A DNA stretch of 64,000 bases from Natrinema sp. DC36 (GCF_020405225.1 NZ_CP084472.1:806001-870000); one strand, 5' to 3'. Positions 21,294 through 30,738 are shown, numbered from the stretch's first letter. The notes: generated by a model not told the origin, from the letters alone. Translations and numbers: made by a program.

Positions 21294-21904
21294 GGCTCAC
21301 TGAGGCGTTCGGACTATCGGATTCCCAGGAGCGGTTCCTCGTGCGAGCGCAGCAACTGCTCCTTCTCGGACTCGTCGGCTATGGTGTGATAACGGGATGG
21401 TTCAGCATCACCGTAACGGCGTGTCTCGCACTCGGCATCACGCTTCTGCCGGCAGTGTTGCGCCGGGAGTACGGATACACGATGGATGCCGGGCTCGTCC
21501 TCTGGATCACGCTCGCCGTCGTTCTCCACACCATCGGTTCGCTCGGCCTCTACGAGTTGTTCCAGTGGTACGACGAGATCACGCATACGGTCTCGGCGGT
21601 GGTGATCGCGGGGCTCGGATACGCCTCGTTCCGGGCGTTCGAACTCCACTCCGACGAGATCGACGTGCCGCCGAAGTTTCGATCGGTGTTCATCGTCGTT
21701 TTCGTCCTCGCGATCGGTGTCTTCTGGGAAGTCCTCGAGTTCGCCTTCGGCGGGCTGGTCACCGTCTACGGGATCGACGACATCGTGACGGACTTCGTGT
21801 TCAACGCCGTCGGTGCGGTGATCATGGCGGTCTGGGGGACGGGCTACGTGAGCGAACTCGTCGGCTTCTTCAGAAGCCGGCTCCGCTCTAATTCGGAGGG
21901 GTAG
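21290..21904 (+). CDS. Multi-pass membrane protein, YjdF/DUF2238-like
   Basis: A 204-residue protein with five or six membrane helices. The intramembrane motif YDEITHTVSA, the FWEVLEF segment and YGIDDIVTDFVFNAVGA resemble the DUF2238 (YjdF) family, whose role is unknown. The conserved His, Glu and Asp near helix ends could bind a metal, but this is inference. It is translationally coupled to the preceding membrane protein gene by an ATGA overlap. Confidence is high for a real gene, moderate for the family. Confidence 0.68.
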   Translation: MRLTEAFGLSDSQERFLVRAQQLLLLGLVGYGVITGWFSITVTACLALGITLLPAVLRREYGYTMDAGLVLWITLAVVLHTIGSLGLYELFQWYDEITHTVSAVVIAGLGYASFRAFELHSDEIDVPPKFRSVFIVVFVLAIGVFWEVLEFAFGGLVTVYGIDDIVTDFVFNAVGAVIMAVWGTGYVSELVGFFRSRLRSNSEG

Positions 21905-22030
21905 CTCACCTCTCAATGTTCCGTCGTCCCGTTCAGAGCGACGGCGCTACCGAACGGCTGCAACAGCCAGCACGAGTACTATCCACCGACGGAATGAGTA
22001 ACCAATCGCCCGAGAGGGGCAGAGACCACT

Positions 22031-22849
22031 ATGAGTGATCAGTCAACGTGGCAGTCACGACGCCGGTTCGTGAAGGCGGGAGCAGCCACATCGGTCGCAC
22101 TGGGGCTCGGAGCGACCGCGAACGTGACGGCACAGGAGACATCGGCTGAGAGCGGCGATGGCGGTAGCGACGGACAGTTTCGAGCGGCGATCGCGACCGG
22201 CGAGACGTACTTTTCGGGCGCGGTCTTCCGGGTCGTCTCACCGCCGCTGCAGGACGCCCCCGTCGTGGACGACCCAGAGGCGCTGCGAAACCACGATGCC
22301 CGAGTCATCGAATATTTCAACACGAACGAAGAAGGGTATCTCTTCGTTCCGCAGGACGCCGCGATCGAGGAGGGCGAGGTGTACGTGTTCGACGACCGGT
22401 TATCGTCGCCGACCGAAGACGAGCTTTCGGTCGTGGATCTCGTTCGCGTCCAGTATCGTCCGCTCACCGACGAGGACCTCCCCTTCGAATACGATGAGGA
22501 CGAGGACTTCGAAATTCTGGAGGATGGCGGCGGCGAAGCCGCCATCCGTCCGGACGACTTCTACTCGAGTGCGCTGTTCGAAATCACTTCGGGCGCGCAG
22601 GGCTGGCTCCCTCAGGACGTCGAGCAGAGCGGCCTGTTCACCGATTACAACACGGTCCATGCCAGATACCTCGGAACGAACCAGCGATTCCTCCTCTTCG
22701 CACAGGAGGGTGCACAAACGGACACGGGACAGCTCTACGTGATGCGCGACGAGTCCGAAATCTTCGATCCGGCGGGCAACCTCGTGGCCGCCGAGTTCAG
22801 TCCCGTCGATGAGGACAGTCTCACCTTCGACGACGAGTTCCTCCGGTAG
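22031..22849 (+). CDS. Tat-exported protein, unknown function
   Basis: A 272-residue protein with a Tat signal (SRRRFVKAGAATSVAL, cleavage after NVTAQ). The mature region is acidic and seems to contain two related halves: each has a YFNTNEEGYLFVPQ or YLGTNQRFLLFAQE segment followed by a VYVFDD or LYVMRD strand and a VDLVRVQYRPL or VAAEFSPV strand. It therefore looks like an internal duplication. A 10-base stem hairpin (22522-22547) lies in the coding sequence at the DGGGEAAI stretch between the halves. No known family. Confidence 0.75.
   Translation: MSDQSTWQSRRRFVKAGAATSVALGLGATANVTAQETSAESGDGGSDGQFRAAIATGETYFSGAVFRVVSPPLQDAPVVDDPEALRNHDARVIEYFNTNEEGYLFVPQDAAIEEGEVYVFDDRLSSPTEDELSVVDLVRVQYRPLTDEDLPFEYDEDEDFEILEDGGGEAAIRPDDFYSSALFEITSGAQGWLPQDVEQSGLFTDYNTVHARYLGTNQRFLLFAQEGAQTDTGQLYVMRDESEIFDPAGNLVAAEFSPVDEDSLTFDDEFLR
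22522..22547. repeat. Hairpin inside the Tat protein gene
   Basis: GGATGGCGGC and its complement flank a 6-base loop. It encodes a small Gly/Ala-rich linker between the two repeated halves of the protein. Confidence 0.7.
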
Positions 22850-23009
22850 CTCGAGCGGCCTCACCTCGAGTCAGCGGTGGTTCGGGTAGCGTGATCGCCC
22901 GCCGGGAATCGACGCTCGCCCGATCGGACGGCGGAGATGTCCACGAACGTGGATAGTTCCGGCCGGGGAAAGAGCAACGCTTACAGGTTCGTGCGTTCCG
23001 CTTTCGACC

Positions 23010-24302
23010 ATGCGAGAGAACGTGCTGCTGATCGGGGGCGGCGGCCGCGAGCACGCCATCGCCCGCGCGCTCGAGGACAGCGAGGCAGACCTGTACGCCT
23101 GTGCCGGCAACCGAAATCCCGGCATCGCCCGGATTGCAGTCGGGTTCGAAACGCTCGAGTCGACCGATCCCGAGGCAGTCGTCGACTACGCCGAGGAGAT
23201 CGACGCGACGATTGCTATCATCGGCCCGGAAGCGTACCTCGAGGCCGGCGTCGCGGACGAACTCGAGGCCGCGGGGATCTACCCCTTCGGTCCGAAAGAA
23301 GCGGAGGCCCGCATCGAGACGGACAAAGCGTTCCAGCGCCGGTTCATGGCGGAGCACGACATTCCGGGTTGTCCCGATTTCGAGACGTTCGACGACGTGG
23401 AGGCCGCCTGTGACTATATCGACGAGTACGACGGTGATCTGGCGATCAAACCCGCCGGGCTGACCGGCGGGAAGGGGGTCAAAGTCATCGGCGACCAGGT
23501 CACCGCCGAAGAGGGCAAGGAGTACATCCGCGAGTCCGACTACGACCGGATCGTCTTAGAGGAGCGACTGATCGGCGAGGAGATCACCATCCAAGCGTTC
23601 GTCGCCAACGGCGAGTTCCGCACCGCGCCCGCAGTGCAAGATCATAAGCGCGCGTTCGAGGGCGACGAGGGGCCGAACACGGGCGGCATGGGGAGCTATT
23701 CCGACGCGACGGACGAACTGCCGTTCATGACCGAAGACGACTACGACGAGGCGGCCTCGATCATCGAGGCCACCGTCGACGCCCTCGACGACTATCGCGG
23801 GATCCTCTACGGCCAGTTCATGCTGACCGAGACCGGTCCCCGCGTCGTCGAGTTCAACGCCCGCTTCGGCGACCCCGAGGCGATGAACACGCTGCCCGTC
23901 CTCGAGACCGACTTCCTCGACGTACTCACCGCGGCACGGAACGGCGAGGCCCCGCCCGAACTCGACTTTGCCGAGCAGGCGACGGTCTGCAAGTACGCCG
24001 TCCCCGACGGCTACCCGACCGATCCCGAGGCCGGTGCGAAGGTGCAGGTCGACGAGGAGAGCGCGGGCGACGCCCTGCTGTACTACGCCAGCGTGGACGA
24101 GCGCGACGACGGGATCTACACGACGACCTCCCGATCGTTCGCGCTGGTCGGCGTCGCCGACTCGATCAGCGAGGCCGAGGAGATCGCCGAAGACGCGCTC
24201 GCCGTCGCCGGCGAGGAGGGACTGCGCGTTCGCCACGACATCGGCAAAGCCGACCTCATCCAGCGCCGGATCGACCACATGACCGAGCTTCGCGGCGAGT
24301 GA
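23010..24302 (+). CDS. purD: Phosphoribosylamine--glycine ligase (GAR synthetase)
   Basis: Second step of purine synthesis: joins glycine to phosphoribosylamine with ATP. The 430-residue protein begins MRENVLLIGGGGREHAIARAL, followed by the ATP-grasp fold with KPAGLTGGKGVKV, DHKRAFEGDEGPNTGGMGSYS and the metal-binding VEFNARFGDPE. Length and motifs match the family. A weak TATA-like GCTTACAGG lies about 27 bases before the ATG. Glycine for this reaction is made by GlyA, also in this window. Confidence 0.96.
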   Translation: MRENVLLIGGGGREHAIARALEDSEADLYACAGNRNPGIARIAVGFETLESTDPEAVVDYAEEIDATIAIIGPEAYLEAGVADELEAAGIYPFGPKEAEARIETDKAFQRRFMAEHDIPGCPDFETFDDVEAACDYIDEYDGDLAIKPAGLTGGKGVKVIGDQVTAEEGKEYIRESDYDRIVLEERLIGEEITIQAFVANGEFRTAPAVQDHKRAFEGDEGPNTGGMGSYSDATDELPFMTEDDYDEAASIIEATVDALDDYRGILYGQFMLTETGPRVVEFNARFGDPEAMNTLPVLETDFLDVLTAARNGEAPPELDFAEQATVCKYAVPDGYPTDPEAGAKVQVDEESAGDALLYYASVDERDDGIYTTTSRSFALVGVADSISEAEEIAEDALAVAGEEGLRVRHDIGKADLIQRRIDHMTELRGE

Positions 24303-24485
24303 ACCGAGACGAAACGCTACTCCGTCCTGTCGTCACAGGGCCAGTGTGTCGGACATCCGCTGCGCTGACTGTCCGGCAACGTTGAATTTCACACCGCCGT
24401 CGAGCACCGTGGAACGAAGTATCTGGGGGTCCCACGAGAGGACGGAGACGATCGTCCGAGGTCGCTCCGATCTGAGTGGATCCCG

Positions 24486-26750
24486 ATGGCAGTTATCGAA
24501 CCGCTCGGGCACCACGAACTGCTTCTCGTCATCGTCCAGCTCACGCTGTTGCTCTTCGTCGCACGAGCGGTAGGCGAGGCGTTCAGTCGGATCGGCCAGC
24601 CGACGGTCGTCGGGGAACTGCTCGCGGGCGTTCTGCTCGGCCCTTCAGTGTTCGGCCTCGTCGCACCGGGCGTCTACGGATCGCTGTTTGCGGTCTCGGA
24701 GAGCCAGTTCCACCTGCTCGAGGTCATCTCGTGGCTCGGTCTCATCATGTTGTTGATCGTCACCGGTCTCGAGACGGATGTCGATCTCATCGTCAGCAAG
24801 GGACGAACTGCGGCCATCCTCTCGCTCGGCGGAATCATCGTCCCCTTTACGACCGGATTCGCGCTGGGCTGGGTGCTCCCGGTAACGTTCATCGCTTCGC
24901 CCGACCAGCGACTCGTATTCAGTCTCTTTATCGGGACGGCCATGAGCATCTCCGCGATCCCCGTTATCGCGAAGGTGCTCATCGAACTCGACGTCATCCG
25001 TCGCGACATCGGGCAACTGATCCTCGCCGCGGGGATGATCGACGATACGATCGGATGGATACTGTTGGCGATCGTCGCGGGACTCGCTCGAACCGGCGTC
25101 GTCGATATCGGATCGGTCGCGACGACTCTTTTCTCGGTGCTCGTCTTTCTCGGACTCTCGTTTACGATCGGTCGTCGGTTCGTCGCCGCACTCGTTCGCT
25201 GGGTCGGAACCGTCCTCGGCAGTGACGTCGCGTTGATATCCACGGTGATGGTGCTCGCGCTCGCGGCGGGCGCGGTCACTCAGTACGTGGGGCTCGAGGC
25301 GATCCTGGGAGCGTTCGTCGTCGGGGTACTGGTCGGGCAGGTCAAGCGCTTTTCCTACGAACTCCGGCACACCCTCGAAGTGATCACGCTCGGCGTCTTC
25401 GCGCCGCTGTTCTTCGCGATCGCTGGACTGCGAATGAACGTCGCCGCCCTGTTCGATACGACGGTATTCGCCGCGGGACTCGTCGTCTTCGGCGTGGCGT
25501 GTTTCGGGAAGTTCGCCGGGATCATGGGCGCGTCCCGGCTGGCCGGCCTCTCGAGGTGGGAGGGAATCACGATCGGTGGCGGCATGAACGCTCGCGGAGC
25601 GATGGAAATCATCGTCGCGACCGTCGGACTCGGCGCGGGCATCTTGACGACGGATATGTACAGCATCATCGTCGCGGTCGCCATCGCGACCTCGCTGATC
25701 GCACCGGCGATCATGCGGTGGTCGATCCCCAAAATCGAGATGAGCGAGGGAGAGCGCGAGCGCATCGAACGCGAGGAATTCCTCCGGAAGAGTTTCGTCA
25801 ACAACCTCGGGAGGATCCTGTTGCCGACCCGGGGCGGGGCGGACAGCCGATACGCCGCCCGTCTCCTCGAGCCGCTCGTTCGCGATCGCGAGATCGATCT
25901 GGAGGTGATGTACGTGAACGACGCTTCCGACGACTCGGACGGAACCCACGGCGGACTTTTCCGGAGGCTCCGGAGTAGCCGCTTCGCACCGGGACGAGCG
26001 GAACGCGAATCCGAGCGGAGTGCCGCCGTTTCGCCCGCCGAGGCCGACCGGTTTTTCGAACCGATCGAACGCCGATTACGCGAACGGGATCAGCCCTCGA
26101 GAACGTTCGTTCGAACCGCTCGAGGTACCGTCGCCGACACGATTCTCGAGGAGCTGAACGCTGGCTACGATCTCGCCGTCCTCGGCGAATCGGCCGTCGG
26201 CGACCGTCCCGGCGAATCCCTGTTCAGCACGACGGTCGACCGCATCATTCAGGAGACGACGTGCCCGAAGATGGTCGTCAGTACACCGTTCGCTCCGGAT
26301 TCGTCGCTCGATCGGGCGGACGAGCGCATCGACCGGATCCTCCTCCCGACGGTCGGCACGGTGTCCAATCGCCACGCCGCCGAGGTCGCGTTCACCATCG
26401 CCGCGGCGGAAAACGCGCTCGTCGAAATCGTTCACGTCGTCGACGAGCCCCACTTCGACGATCGGTTCGCAACGCGACCGGACCTCTCCGAGCACGTTCG
26501 GATCGGCGAACAGCTCGTCGATCGAGAGGCGGCGTTCGGCAGACGACTCGGCGCGACGGTGCTGACGAGAGTGTCGCTCTCGGAGACTCCCGAAGCGGAA
26601 ATCGTCGATCTCGCCGACCGGACCGACGCCGACTTGATCGTTCTGGGGTCGAACATGCGTCCGATCTCCCGGCGAGCGTTTCTCGGTCACCGCGTCGAGT
26701 ACGTCGTCCGGAACGCTCCGTGTCCGGTCGCGGTACTCAGTTCGCTCTGA
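24486..26750 (+). CDS. CPA2-type cation:proton antiporter with two Usp domains
   Basis: A 754-residue fusion. Residues 1-415 form a 12- or 13-helix Kef/NapA-type antiporter (LGPSVFGLV, GLETDVDLI, the DD pair in GMIDDTIGW, and AFVVGVLVGQV). Residues about 430-600 and 610-754 are two universal stress protein domains; the second has DLIVLGSNMRP and the end PCPVAVLSS, which is a Usp ATP-site-like motif. Such fusions probably gate Na+(K+)/H+ exchange by nucleotide. It has no partner gene beside it. Confidence 0.92.
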   Translation: MAVIEPLGHHELLLVIVQLTLLLFVARAVGEAFSRIGQPTVVGELLAGVLLGPSVFGLVAPGVYGSLFAVSESQFHLLEVISWLGLIMLLIVTGLETDVDLIVSKGRTAAILSLGGIIVPFTTGFALGWVLPVTFIASPDQRLVFSLFIGTAMSISAIPVIAKVLIELDVIRRDIGQLILAAGMIDDTIGWILLAIVAGLARTGVVDIGSVATTLFSVLVFLGLSFTIGRRFVAALVRWVGTVLGSDVALISTVMVLALAAGAVTQYVGLEAILGAFVVGVLVGQVKRFSYELRHTLEVITLGVFAPLFFAIAGLRMNVAALFDTTVFAAGLVVFGVACFGKFAGIMGASRLAGLSRWEGITIGGGMNARGAMEIIVATVGLGAGILTTDMYSIIVAVAIATSLIAPAIMRWSIPKIEMSEGERERIEREEFLRKSFVNNLGRILLPTRGGADSRYAARLLEPLVRDREIDLEVMYVNDASDDSDGTHGGLFRRLRSSRFAPGRAERESERSAAVSPAEADRFFEPIERRLRERDQPSRTFVRTARGTVADTILEELNAGYDLAVLGESAVGDRPGESLFSTTVDRIIQETTCPKMVVSTPFAPDSSLDRADERIDRILLPTVGTVSNRHAAEVAFTIAAAENALVEIVHVVDEPHFDDRFATRPDLSEHVRIGEQLVDREAAFGRRLGATVLTRVSLSETPEAEIVDLADRTDADLIVLGSNMRPISRRAFLGHRVEYVVRNAPCPVAVLSSL

Positions 26751-26856
26751 GCGGGCCGCGACGCGTACGAGCCGGAGCAATACTGTAGCCCCGTTCGCGA
26801 CCCGTTCGTTTCGGGTCTCGATCGATCCCGCGGCGATCCATCGGGCCGGCCGAGCG

Positions 26857-28212
26857 TTACGAACGGTCCGCCGCAACGCCCTCGATCGACTCGAAGAGCA
26901 ATCGCGCTCCGAGATCGATCTCCCGCTCGGTCACGTCGAGCGGCGGCAGCAATCGTAGCGTCTTGTAACCACAGCCGAGGGTCAACAGCCCGCGTTCGAA
27001 CGCGCCCTCGAGCACCGCGTCCCGGCGCGCCTTGGTATCGAATTCGACGGCGAGCATCAGCCCGCGGCCGCGAACGTCGATCGCGCCGGGTGCGTCGCCG
27101 TCGACGATGGCGTCCTCGAGTCGCGTCCGAAACTGTGCACCTCGCTCGCGAACGTTCGCCAGCAGGTCGTCCTCGTGGATGGTATCGATCGTGAGCACGC
27201 CCTGCATGGCGGCGACGAGATCGCCAGCGCCCCACGTCGAGGAGAGGCGGCTCTTTTCGGTGGGGAAGACATCCGATCGCGAGATCGTCGCGCCCACGCG
27301 CAGGCCCTTCCCGCTCGTGATGACGTCCGGCGTGAGATCGAGGTGATCGACGGCCCACAGTTCGCCCGTCCGTCCGAGTCCGGACTGGATCTCGTCGGCG
27401 ACGATCCGGAGGCCGTACGCCTCGCGTAGCGCCTCGAGGTCGCGGGCGGACTCGGGGTGGGCGACTCGATAGCCACCCTCACCCTGAATCGGCTCGAGGA
27501 TGAGGTAGGCGACCTCGTCGGGGTCGACCACGCCGCGCTCGGGGTGGAGCGCGTCGGCGACGACGTTGCCGCCGGGGCCGTCGGTCCGCCAGTGAGTTTC
27601 GTACGCCTCGTCGGTCGCGGGATACGGGACGCTGACGACGCCCGGAATTTCGGGGAAGCCGCTCCGGTGGACGGCCTTCGAGCGGTTGAGCGAGAGCGCG
27701 CCGAGCGTTCGGCCGTGGAACGCGCCGTCGAAGGTGAACGCGCGGTGGCCGCCCGCGGCGTAGCAGATCTTGATCGCGTTCTCGACGGCCTCGGCCCCGG
27801 AGTTCGAGAGGAAGACCCGGTCCATGTCGTAGTGGTCCGTCATCGCCACTAACCGATCCATCAGCTGCGTCGGCCCGGGAAAGTCGGGATCGTCGGGTCG
27901 GCCGCCGCCGCTGACGTAGAAGTCCTGACCCGCGATTTTGAGCGGATCGACGAGGTCGAACGCGCGGAGCTTCTCGCAAATCGTCGGATTGTTGTAGCCC
28001 AGCGGCGCGGCGGCGACGTGGCTCGTGAAATCGAGCAGGACGTTGCCGTCCACGTCGGTGCAGAACGGGCCGATGGCCTCGCCGCCCGCGTCCCAGACGA
28101 ACTCGTACACGTACGTGCTCGGGGCGGCGAACCGATGGTGGTAGTCGACCCACTCACGGGCCCGGTCGCCGGGAATGGTCTCTACCTGCGGTTCGACCGT
28201 TGCTCGGTCCAT
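26857..28212 (-). CDS. Class III PLP aminotransferase
   Basis: A 451-residue aminotransferase of the ornithine/GABA type. Visible motifs are SNSGAEAVENAIK (PLP phosphate loop), HGRTLGALSLN, EPIQGEGGY, VADEIQSGLGRTG (Asp that pairs with the pyridine N) and TSGKGLRVGA with the Schiff-base Lys. The amino donor could be GABA, lysine or another omega-amino compound; motifs do not decide. It is 60 bases downstream of the MgtC-like gene on the same strand. Confidence 0.88.
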   Translation of the reverse strand: MDRATVEPQVETIPGDRAREWVDYHHRFAAPSTYVYEFVWDAGGEAIGPFCTDVDGNVLLDFTSHVAAAPLGYNNPTICEKLRAFDLVDPLKIAGQDFYVSGGGRPDDPDFPGPTQLMDRLVAMTDHYDMDRVFLSNSGAEAVENAIKICYAAGGHRAFTFDGAFHGRTLGALSLNRSKAVHRSGFPEIPGVVSVPYPATDEAYETHWRTDGPGGNVVADALHPERGVVDPDEVAYLILEPIQGEGGYRVAHPESARDLEALREAYGLRIVADEIQSGLGRTGELWAVDHLDLTPDVITSGKGLRVGATISRSDVFPTEKSRLSSTWGAGDLVAAMQGVLTIDTIHEDDLLANVRERGAQFRTRLEDAIVDGDAPGAIDVRGRGLMLAVEFDTKARRDAVLEGAFERGLLTLGCGYKTLRLLPPLDVTEREIDLGARLLFESIEGVAADRS

Positions 28213-28273
28213 ACGATACCTACGACCGGCATCGGGTAAAGTTACTGACCGCTATACGACGATGTGCGAACCA

Positions 28274-29572
28274 CTATACGACGACGAACGCCGACGCGAG
28301 CGCACCGCCAACCAGTAGGATCGTGCTGTAGATAGCGACTCGGTTCCGGAAGCCGTCGTTCGTCGACGTCGCAGCCAGCAGGGCCTTGACGACGATGCTC
28401 GAGACCGTCGCGAGCAAAATTGCGATCGTCGCCTCGGCGGCCCCCAGTTGCCCGCCGCGGTAGAGGACGACCGCCGAGGTGGTCGCGCCGGCACTCGAGA
28501 CGAAACCGCTGGCGACCGCGGTCGCGTAGAAGCCCAGCGTGCCGAACCACGTCTCCGCCAGCGAGCCGAACACGAGGACAACGAGGAAGACGGCCCCGAA
28601 TCCGAGCGCGTTTTTCAGTGAAAACGGGCTCTCGAGTTCCATCGGGCCAGACTCGCTCCAGTCGGCGGTGAGCGCGGCGACGGCGAACGCGAGGACGATG
28701 ACGGCTCCGAGCGGAACGATCGCCTCGAGGAGGATCTCGGAGCCGCTCCCGGCGGTGAAGCCGACCGCGATCGCAAGGTTTCGCGCGGCCATCGCGGCGT
28801 TCGCGAGCAAGATGGCAGCGACGGCGTAGGAGGACGCCTCGGGTCGCTGATTGACGTGATCGAGCATCGTCCCGACGACCGCCGTCGAGGAGGCCAGCCC
28901 GCCGAAAAAGCCGGTGATCGCGATACCGCGACCGCCGTAGGTGGAGACGATCGCGTAGTTGGCGATCCCGATTCCCGCCACGGCGACGACCATCAGCCAG
29001 ATGACCTGCGGCTCGAGCGGGATCGTTAGCCCGGCGAACTCGACGGTCGTCTCGGCGGGGAGTATCGGGTAGATGACGAACGCGAGGATGGCGAACTCGG
29101 TCGTCGAGCGCATCTCCTGGTGGGAGAGTCCCCACGCGAACTCGTGGAGCTCTCGCTTCAACACGAGCAACAGCGACGAGAGGACGGCGACGGTGACCCC
29201 CTCGAGGATGAAGCCGACGGTAACCAGCGCACCGACACCGTAGGCGACGAGCATCGAGACCGATGTCGTCAGCGAGAGCCCGGTGTCGTCCTCGCTCATG
29301 AGCCCCTGGACCGCGAGCAACACGCCCTGAACAATCACGAGCACGCCGCCGAGCACCAGGAGGCTTTCGCCGATGACACCCTCGGTTTCGACGACGAGAA
29401 CGGTAAAGACGGCGGCGAGCAGGCTAATCAGCGAGAACGTTCTGATACCGGCGGACTTCTGGGACCACTCACGTTCGAGCCCGAGAAACATCCCCAGCGC
29501 GCCGGCCAGCGCGATCCGAACGACCGTCTCCTCGAGCGGCGCGTCGGCAACCTGCAGCGCGACCTCGTTCAC
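28274..29572 (-). CDS. MgtC/SapB and DUF4010 membrane protein
   Basis: A 432-residue membrane protein. The N-terminal third is an MgtC/SapB domain (ALGMFLGLEREW, AGIRTFSLISLLAA) and the rest a DUF4010 domain of about eight helices (GFFGGLASSTAVVGTML, ASGFVSSAGATTSAVV). Archaeal members are thought to be involved in divalent-cation or membrane homeostasis, but transport has not been shown by sequence. A TATA box 26 bases upstream suggests a leaderless mRNA. Confidence 0.87.
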   Translation of the reverse strand: MNEVALQVADAPLEETVVRIALAGALGMFLGLEREWSQKSAGIRTFSLISLLAAVFTVLVVETEGVIGESLLVLGGVLVIVQGVLLAVQGLMSEDDTGLSLTTSVSMLVAYGVGALVTVGFILEGVTVAVLSSLLLVLKRELHEFAWGLSHQEMRSTTEFAILAFVIYPILPAETTVEFAGLTIPLEPQVIWLMVVAVAGIGIANYAIVSTYGGRGIAITGFFGGLASSTAVVGTMLDHVNQRPEASSYAVAAILLANAAMAARNLAIAVGFTAGSGSEILLEAIVPLGAVIVLAFAVAALTADWSESGPMELESPFSLKNALGFGAVFLVVLVFGSLAETWFGTLGFYATAVASGFVSSAGATTSAVVLYRGGQLGAAEATIAILLATVSSIVVKALLAATSTNDGFRNRVAIYSTILLVGGALASAFVVV

Positions 29573-29593
29573 TCCTGATCGTTCACCGTGATC

Positions 29594-29603
29594 GTATATA
29601 AGC
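29594..29603 (-). promoter_or_regulatory. TATA box of MgtC/DUF4010 gene
   Basis: CTTATATACG on the minus strand, centred about 26 bases before the ATG. This spacing is typical of leaderless transcripts. Confidence 0.55.
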
Positions 29604-29814
29604 GACCTGCCGACTGCGGGACGAATTGACCGGTGGAGCAGACGCCGAGAACCGATTGGGAGCGACGCTGCGACGGTGTCGTCGATCGGACGGACCGAGA
29701 ATAGATTGGGACAACAATACGATACTGACGGCTGTCAGTTATACTACCGGACGTTTCGGACGGCGATCACGGTAGCGAGCGAACGGGGCGACTGCGATAC
29801 AGCTCGACGTACTG

Positions 29815-30090
29815 CTACAGCTCGACGTACTGTGTCTCCCACTCGCGGCGGGCTTCGAGTTCGCGGCGACCGCGGCGGGTGAGCGTGTAGAAGTTCGTTC
29901 GACGGTCTCGGCGGCCCTTTTCGACGAGTCCCTTGTCGACGAGGGTGTCGAGGTTGGGATAGAGCCGACCGTGATGGATCTCCTTCTCGTAGTACTGTTC
30001 GAGCTCCTCTTTGATCGCCAGTCCGTGAGGTTCGTCCTCGCCAGCGATGACGTAGAGCAAGTCACGCTGAAATCCTGTCAGGTCGTACAT
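29815..30090 (-). CDS. PadR family transcriptional regulator
   Basis: A 91-residue winged-helix protein: LTGFQRDLLYVIAGEDEPHGLAIKEEL, HHGRLYPNLDTLVDKGLVEKG (recognition helix and wing) and TRRGRRELEAR. It is a minimal PadR without the usual C-terminal dimerisation extension, as in many haloarchaea. A 17-base palindrome (30096-30112) lies directly upstream of the start codon, so self-repression is likely. No adjacent efflux gene is present on its strand. Confidence 0.9.
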   Translation of the reverse strand: MYDLTGFQRDLLYVIAGEDEPHGLAIKEELEQYYEKEIHHGRLYPNLDTLVDKGLVEKGRRDRRTNFYTLTRRGRRELEARREWETQYVEL

Positions 30091-30095
30091 TGGGA

Positions 30096-30112
30096 AAGTA
30101 CCAATCGTACTT
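30096..30112. promoter_or_regulatory. Candidate PadR operator
   Basis: AAGTAC-CAATC-GTACTT is a perfect 6-base inverted repeat with a 5-base spacer, six bases before the PadR start. Winged-helix dimers bind such sites. Its position over the transcription start would give repression. Confidence 0.5.
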
Positions 30113-30380
30113 ACTGTCGAATTTTAATAAGGCTATCGGGTTGTTACGAGCGAAAGCAGGCTATTACCAGCGAGACGCGTCGTTTCGTGCGGGAGATATC
30201 CATAACGCCCGTGACGAATCATCCGACGAATCTCCCATAATGCGGAGGTCATGTTTACAGTACGTGCATTTCGTTTCGGTACAATTATATTGAAAGTACG
30301 CATCAGTATTGGGTCCCAATACACTCGAGCAGAAACGAAGCGTTGCCACTCTGTGGTACGATAGTCGAAACAGGAAAGCA

Positions 30381-30566
30381 GATCGCGTGACGGAAAAATG
30401 TCACGCGATCGCTTGCCGCCCTGAATTGGTCCCCGCTGACGCTTCGGCCCTCCAAGCGAAGCGTCACGTAGAAGATTTTGTTGTGTGTACTTAAATGTAA
30501 CGACAACGCTTGACATCATCCCCGAACTGAAGGGCGGAGCTCTCTCCTCGATTATTCGTAATCGCG
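30381..30566. repeat. Two strong hairpins and an IS1341-like end remnant
   Basis: Two perfect palindromes stand side by side: an 11-base stem with 8-base loop at 30381-30410 and a 10-base stem with 10-base loop at 30437-30466. About 50 bases on, the text CTTGACATCATCCCCGAACTG (30508 onward) resembles, from memory, the right end of haloarchaeal IS1341-type elements. No transposase frame remains. I read the region as a decayed mobile-element end, with moderate doubt. The whole gap between the PadR gene and the 48-residue gene (30091-30591) holds no other gene. Confidence 0.4.
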
Positions 30567-30591
30567 GTCAGCTCTCCCGGCTTCCATGTCT

Positions 30592-30738
30592 TTAGATGTG
30601 TTCTTCCTCGAGTACCCAACCCAGTGCCCGTTTGTAGTAGGTGAACATCTGTTCGACACCGTCGTGGCGCATCTCGTCGCTCTCGAGGTGCTCTTTGATG
30701 AACTCGTACTGCTCTCGGACTTCTTCTTCGTCGCGCAT
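30592..30738 (-). CDS. 48-residue charged protein, unknown function
   Basis: A short frame with a highly acidic helical product (starts MRDEEEVREQYEFIKEHL, ends LGWVLEEEHI). It contains YTYYKRALGWVL-like hydrophobic positions spaced for a helical bundle. The composition is typical of haloarchaeal proteins, the frame is free of rare codons and no other gene overlaps. I believe it is real and probably conserved, but recognise no family. Confidence 0.6.
   Translation of the reverse strand: MRDEEEVREQYEFIKEHLESDEMRHDGVEQMFTYYKRALGWVLEEEHI

Noticed and set aside
30133..30519. 128-codon minus-strand frame
   Set aside because: Covers the two hairpins and IS-like remnant; no family, mixed composition.
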